64,000 bases of DNA, from assembly GCA_041586735.1 (NCBI GenBank), contig JBFGZQ010000012.1:1-64000 (forward strand). The letters run 5' to 3'. Source of the DNA: Motiliproteus sp041586735. GTDB taxonomy: Bacteria > Pseudomonadota > Gammaproteobacteria > Pseudomonadales > Balneatricaceae. Below are positions 61,993-64,000 of this stretch, in pieces (position 1 is the stretch's first letter; the number at the start of each line of letters is the position of its first letter). The position numbers and the translations under genes were made by a program. The notes beneath the pieces were generated by a model. It saw only the letters and a program-made list of their open reading frames with translations, made no database searches and was not told the DNA's origin.

Positions 61993-62054
61993 GTTGAGGT
62001 TCCTTGGTCGTGAGACGGTTAAAGCGTCAGGCGGGAGTCGCCTTGTTAACGCTT

Positions 62055-62090
62055 GTTAGTGCTATTGATAGTGCTGTTAATAGTACGGTT
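62055..62090. repeat. 12-bp tandem repeat upstream of the aminotransferase
   Basis: Three units, GTTAGTGCTATT, GATAGTGCTGTT and AATAGTACGGTT, similar to the repeat in the ftsK linker at 25350-25385. Confidence 0.6.
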
Positions 62091-62126
62091 CAGTTACAGG
62101 GGCCATTCGGTTGTCCGAATAGCACA

Positions 62127-62831
62127 TTAGTGGGTTTGCGCCGATTGTAAAATACGTTTGGCCGATTCGCCAACCCGTGAACGAAAGAACAGCAGGTGCC
62201 AGCGTCGACCGCCGACCTGATGCCACAAAATAGCTGAACGGATGCCCGCCAGCAGCAGCGCGCGAATTTTTTCGGCGTTGTCGGTGTTTTGCAGATGTCG
62301 CGGCTCGCCCGTCACCTGGATTCTGAAGCTAAAGGTGCTCAGGGTCTCCTGGTACAGTGCCGCGATATTAGCCACTACGGTACCCCTGGCATAGTTCAGT
62401 GGTCTCTCCCGAGGATCCGCAGGTGTTGACTGATCGCTACCAGCGCTGTCCTTGGAGTTGTAAAATGCCGCTTGCTGGCCAATCTGATCCAGGCGTTTGC
62501 CGACCTGCTCTAGCATCTTCGGGTGCTTGCGCAACCGACTTTCCAGGTGCAGTAGCCCCATGGCATAACGGGTCACATCTTTGTTGACCGAGGCACCTTT
62601 GTCGCTGAGGTCCTGCGCCATTTTTAGACCAGTCTGCAGGTTGAAAGGCAGCTCGCGAACGCCGCCAAAGACATCCTCGGTGGCGTCGGGCGAGGTGACA
62701 AAAATACTGTTGATACTGGCTTCGAAACTGTTTTGCGGGATCATTCCACGCTTGGCGATCTGATCCACTAGGCTAGCAGCCTGAAAAATGCCAGCCAGCG
62801 CGATTGTTTGTTGATCTAGGGTGCGTGACAT
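62127..62831 (-). CDS. hflD: HflD homologue
   Basis: A 234-residue helical protein starting MSRTLDQQTIALAGIFQAASLVDQIA. HflD in E. coli binds phage lambda CII. It usually lies between mnmA and purB; here a binding-protein gene and an aminotransferase intervene before purB. 80 bp from mnmA. Confidence 0.92.
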   Translation of the reverse strand: MSRTLDQQTIALAGIFQAASLVDQIAKRGMIPQNSFEASINSIFVTSPDATEDVFGGVRELPFNLQTGLKMAQDLSDKGASVNKDVTRYAMGLLHLESRLRKHPKMLEQVGKRLDQIGQQAAFYNSKDSAGSDQSTPADPRERPLNYARGTVVANIAALYQETLSTFSFRIQVTGEPRHLQNTDNAEKIRALLLAGIRSAILWHQVGGRRWHLLFFRSRVGESAKRILQSAQTH

Positions 62832-62911
62832 GGACGGGCCCTGCGTTGTTTATATAAAAGTTATATAGAAAGTTTATCGGTGACTGATCATCGCTAAAAG
62901 CATACCGCGTA

Positions 62912-64000
62912 TCAATCCAGGGTGGTTTCGATAACGCCACCACCCAAGCACCATTCCTGCTGATAAAATACCACCGATTGTCCCGGGGTGACGGCGCGTT
63001 GCGGCTGGTCAAAATTCACCCGATATCCCGGGCTGCCATCGTCGTTTAGCTGCGCGATGATGGTACAGCTTTGATCATCCTGACGATAACGAGTTTTAGC
63101 CGTACAGGAGTAGGGCAGTTGCGGGCCCTGGCCATCGACCCAGTCGATATGGCTGGCGGTTAAGGATTGGCTGAACAGCAACGGGTGTTGCCCGCCTTGC
63201 ACCGCTACCAGCACGTTGCGTATCAGGTCCTTCTGGGCGACGAACCAGGGCTCGTCGGGGAACTGACTCAAGCCACCGATTCCCAGGCCCTGACGCTGGC
63301 CGATGGTGTGGTACATCAGCCCCTGGTGACGACCGATGTTGACCCCATCGGGGGTTTCGATATCGCCCGGTTGTGCCGGCAGGTATTGCTGCAAAAAATC
63401 GCGGAACCGACGTTCACCGATAAAGCAGATCCCGGTACTGTCCTTTTTGTTGTGGGTGACCAGCTGGTGTTGCTCGGCTATCCGGCGGACCTCGGGTTTC
63501 TCCAGTTCACCGACCGGGAACAGGGTTTGCGCGAGTTCGGTTTCACCTACCGCGTTAAGAAAGTAACTCTGGTCCTTGTTGCTGTCCAAGCCGCGCAGTA
63601 GCTGGACGTGCCCCTCGAGATCACGACGGCGGACGTAGTGGCCGGTGGCGATATAGTCGGCGCCCAGCTGCTTGGCATAATCCAGAAAGGCTCTAAATTT
63701 AATCTCTTTATTGCACAGGATATCCGGATTAGGGGTTCGTCCAGCCTGGTATTCACTGAGAAAATGCTCGAACACGTTGTCCCAGTATTCCGCCGCAAAG
63801 TTAGCGGTATGCAGGACTATTCCCAGTTTGTCAGAGACCGCCTGGGCATCGGCCAGGTCATCCATCGCGGTGCAGTATTCGGAGCCGTCGTCCTCGTCCC
63901 AGTTTTTCATAAACAGGCCTTCGACGCTATAACCCTGCTGCTGCAGTAACAGCGCGGCAACAGACGAATCGACACCCCCCGACATCCCGACGATCACCTT
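62912..64000 (-). CDS. mnmA: tRNA 2-thiouridylase MnmA, 5' end cut off
   Basis: At least 363 residues from the window end. It thiolates U34 of tRNA Lys, Glu and Gln. PP-loop KVIVGMSGGVDSSVAAL, GLFMKNWDEDD, the first catalytic Cys in DILCNKEIKF and the second in STGICFIGERRF. The start codon lies just past the window end (E. coli MnmA has a few residues before KVIVGMSGG). Confidence 0.96.
   Translation of the reverse strand, partial: KVIVGMSGGVDSSVAALLLQQQGYSVEGLFMKNWDEDDGSEYCTAMDDLADAQAVSDKLGIVLHTANFAAEYWDNVFEHFLSEYQAGRTPNPDILCNKEIKFRAFLDYAKQLGADYIATGHYVRRRDLEGHVQLLRGLDSNKDQSYFLNAVGETELAQTLFPVGELEKPEVRRIAEQHQLVTHNKKDSTGICFIGERRFRDFLQQYLPAQPGDIETPDGVNIGRHQGLMYHTIGQRQGLGIGGLSQFPDEPWFVAQKDLIRNVLVAVQGGQHPLLFSQSLTASHIDWVDGQGPQLPYSCTAKTRYRQDDQSCTIIAQLNDDGSPGYRVNFDQPQRAVTPGQSVVFYQQEWCLGGGVIETTLD

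Noticed and set aside
1..64000. tRNA, rRNA or CRISPR array
   Set aside because: No cloverleaf with a TTCGA-type T-arm, no rRNA-like stretch and no regularly spaced repeats were found by eye; a dedicated scan was not possible.

Overview
The window is a chromosomal stretch of a gammaproteobacterium. The housekeeping gene order points that way: cspD-clpS-clpA-infA-bpt-aat-trxB-ftsK-lolA-rarA-crcB-serS, then sppA/maf/yceD-rpmF-plsX-fabD-fabG-acpP-fabF-pabC-mltG-tmk-holB-pilZ-tatD, then purB, hflD and mnmA. Presence of Bpt, RarA, HflD and NfuA, together with the order, suggests a marine Oceanospirillales- or Pseudomonadales-like bacterium. The genus cannot be fixed from sequence reading alone. No rRNA, tRNA or CRISPR array was seen.

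Layout. 1-846: end of an IS256-family insertion sequence, with a duplicated terminal repeat enclosing a 175-codon ORF, inserted into a lipoprotein gene. 1061-8108: glutathione reductase, Pta, a thiamine-binding-type protein, a membrane J-domain/VWA pair and a divergent MTHFR-like protein. 8407-11786: a four-gene cluster (TIGR04282-type transferase, radical SAM enzyme, MTAP-type nucleoside phosphorylase, TIGR04283-type glycosyltransferase) resembling arsenosugar-type pathways but with a non-ArsS radical SAM enzyme. This is the best candidate for an undescribed pathway. 12054-17889: a monohaem cytochrome followed by a full MtrA-MtrB-MtrC type porin-cytochrome conduit for electron transfer across the outer membrane. 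17936-18343: a non-coding, highly structured stretch that may be a group II intron remnant.

18344-30823: the N-degron proteolysis island (ClpS, ClpA, Bpt, Aat) and division, lipoprotein-export and translation genes. 31047-41163: a Sel1 protein, a Kef-type antiporter, a MATE exporter, NfuA, DAHP synthase, an SH3 protein, DsbD, an isochorismatase-type hydrolase, a MaoC hydratase and a HAD phosphatase. 41192-52992: the fatty-acid synthesis and associated core cluster. 53026-57975: an ion/osmotic island with two MscS-like proteins, DUF432, a channel-less MgtE regulator-like protein and full MgtE. 58204-64000: purB, a solute-binding protein, an aromatic/aspartate aminotransferase, hflD and the 5'-truncated mnmA.

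Functionally, most genes are core. The accessory content is the IS locus, the nucleoside-modification cluster, the extracellular electron-transfer operon and the mechanosensitive/Mg cluster. All calls rest on motif recognition by eye; no database search was run.
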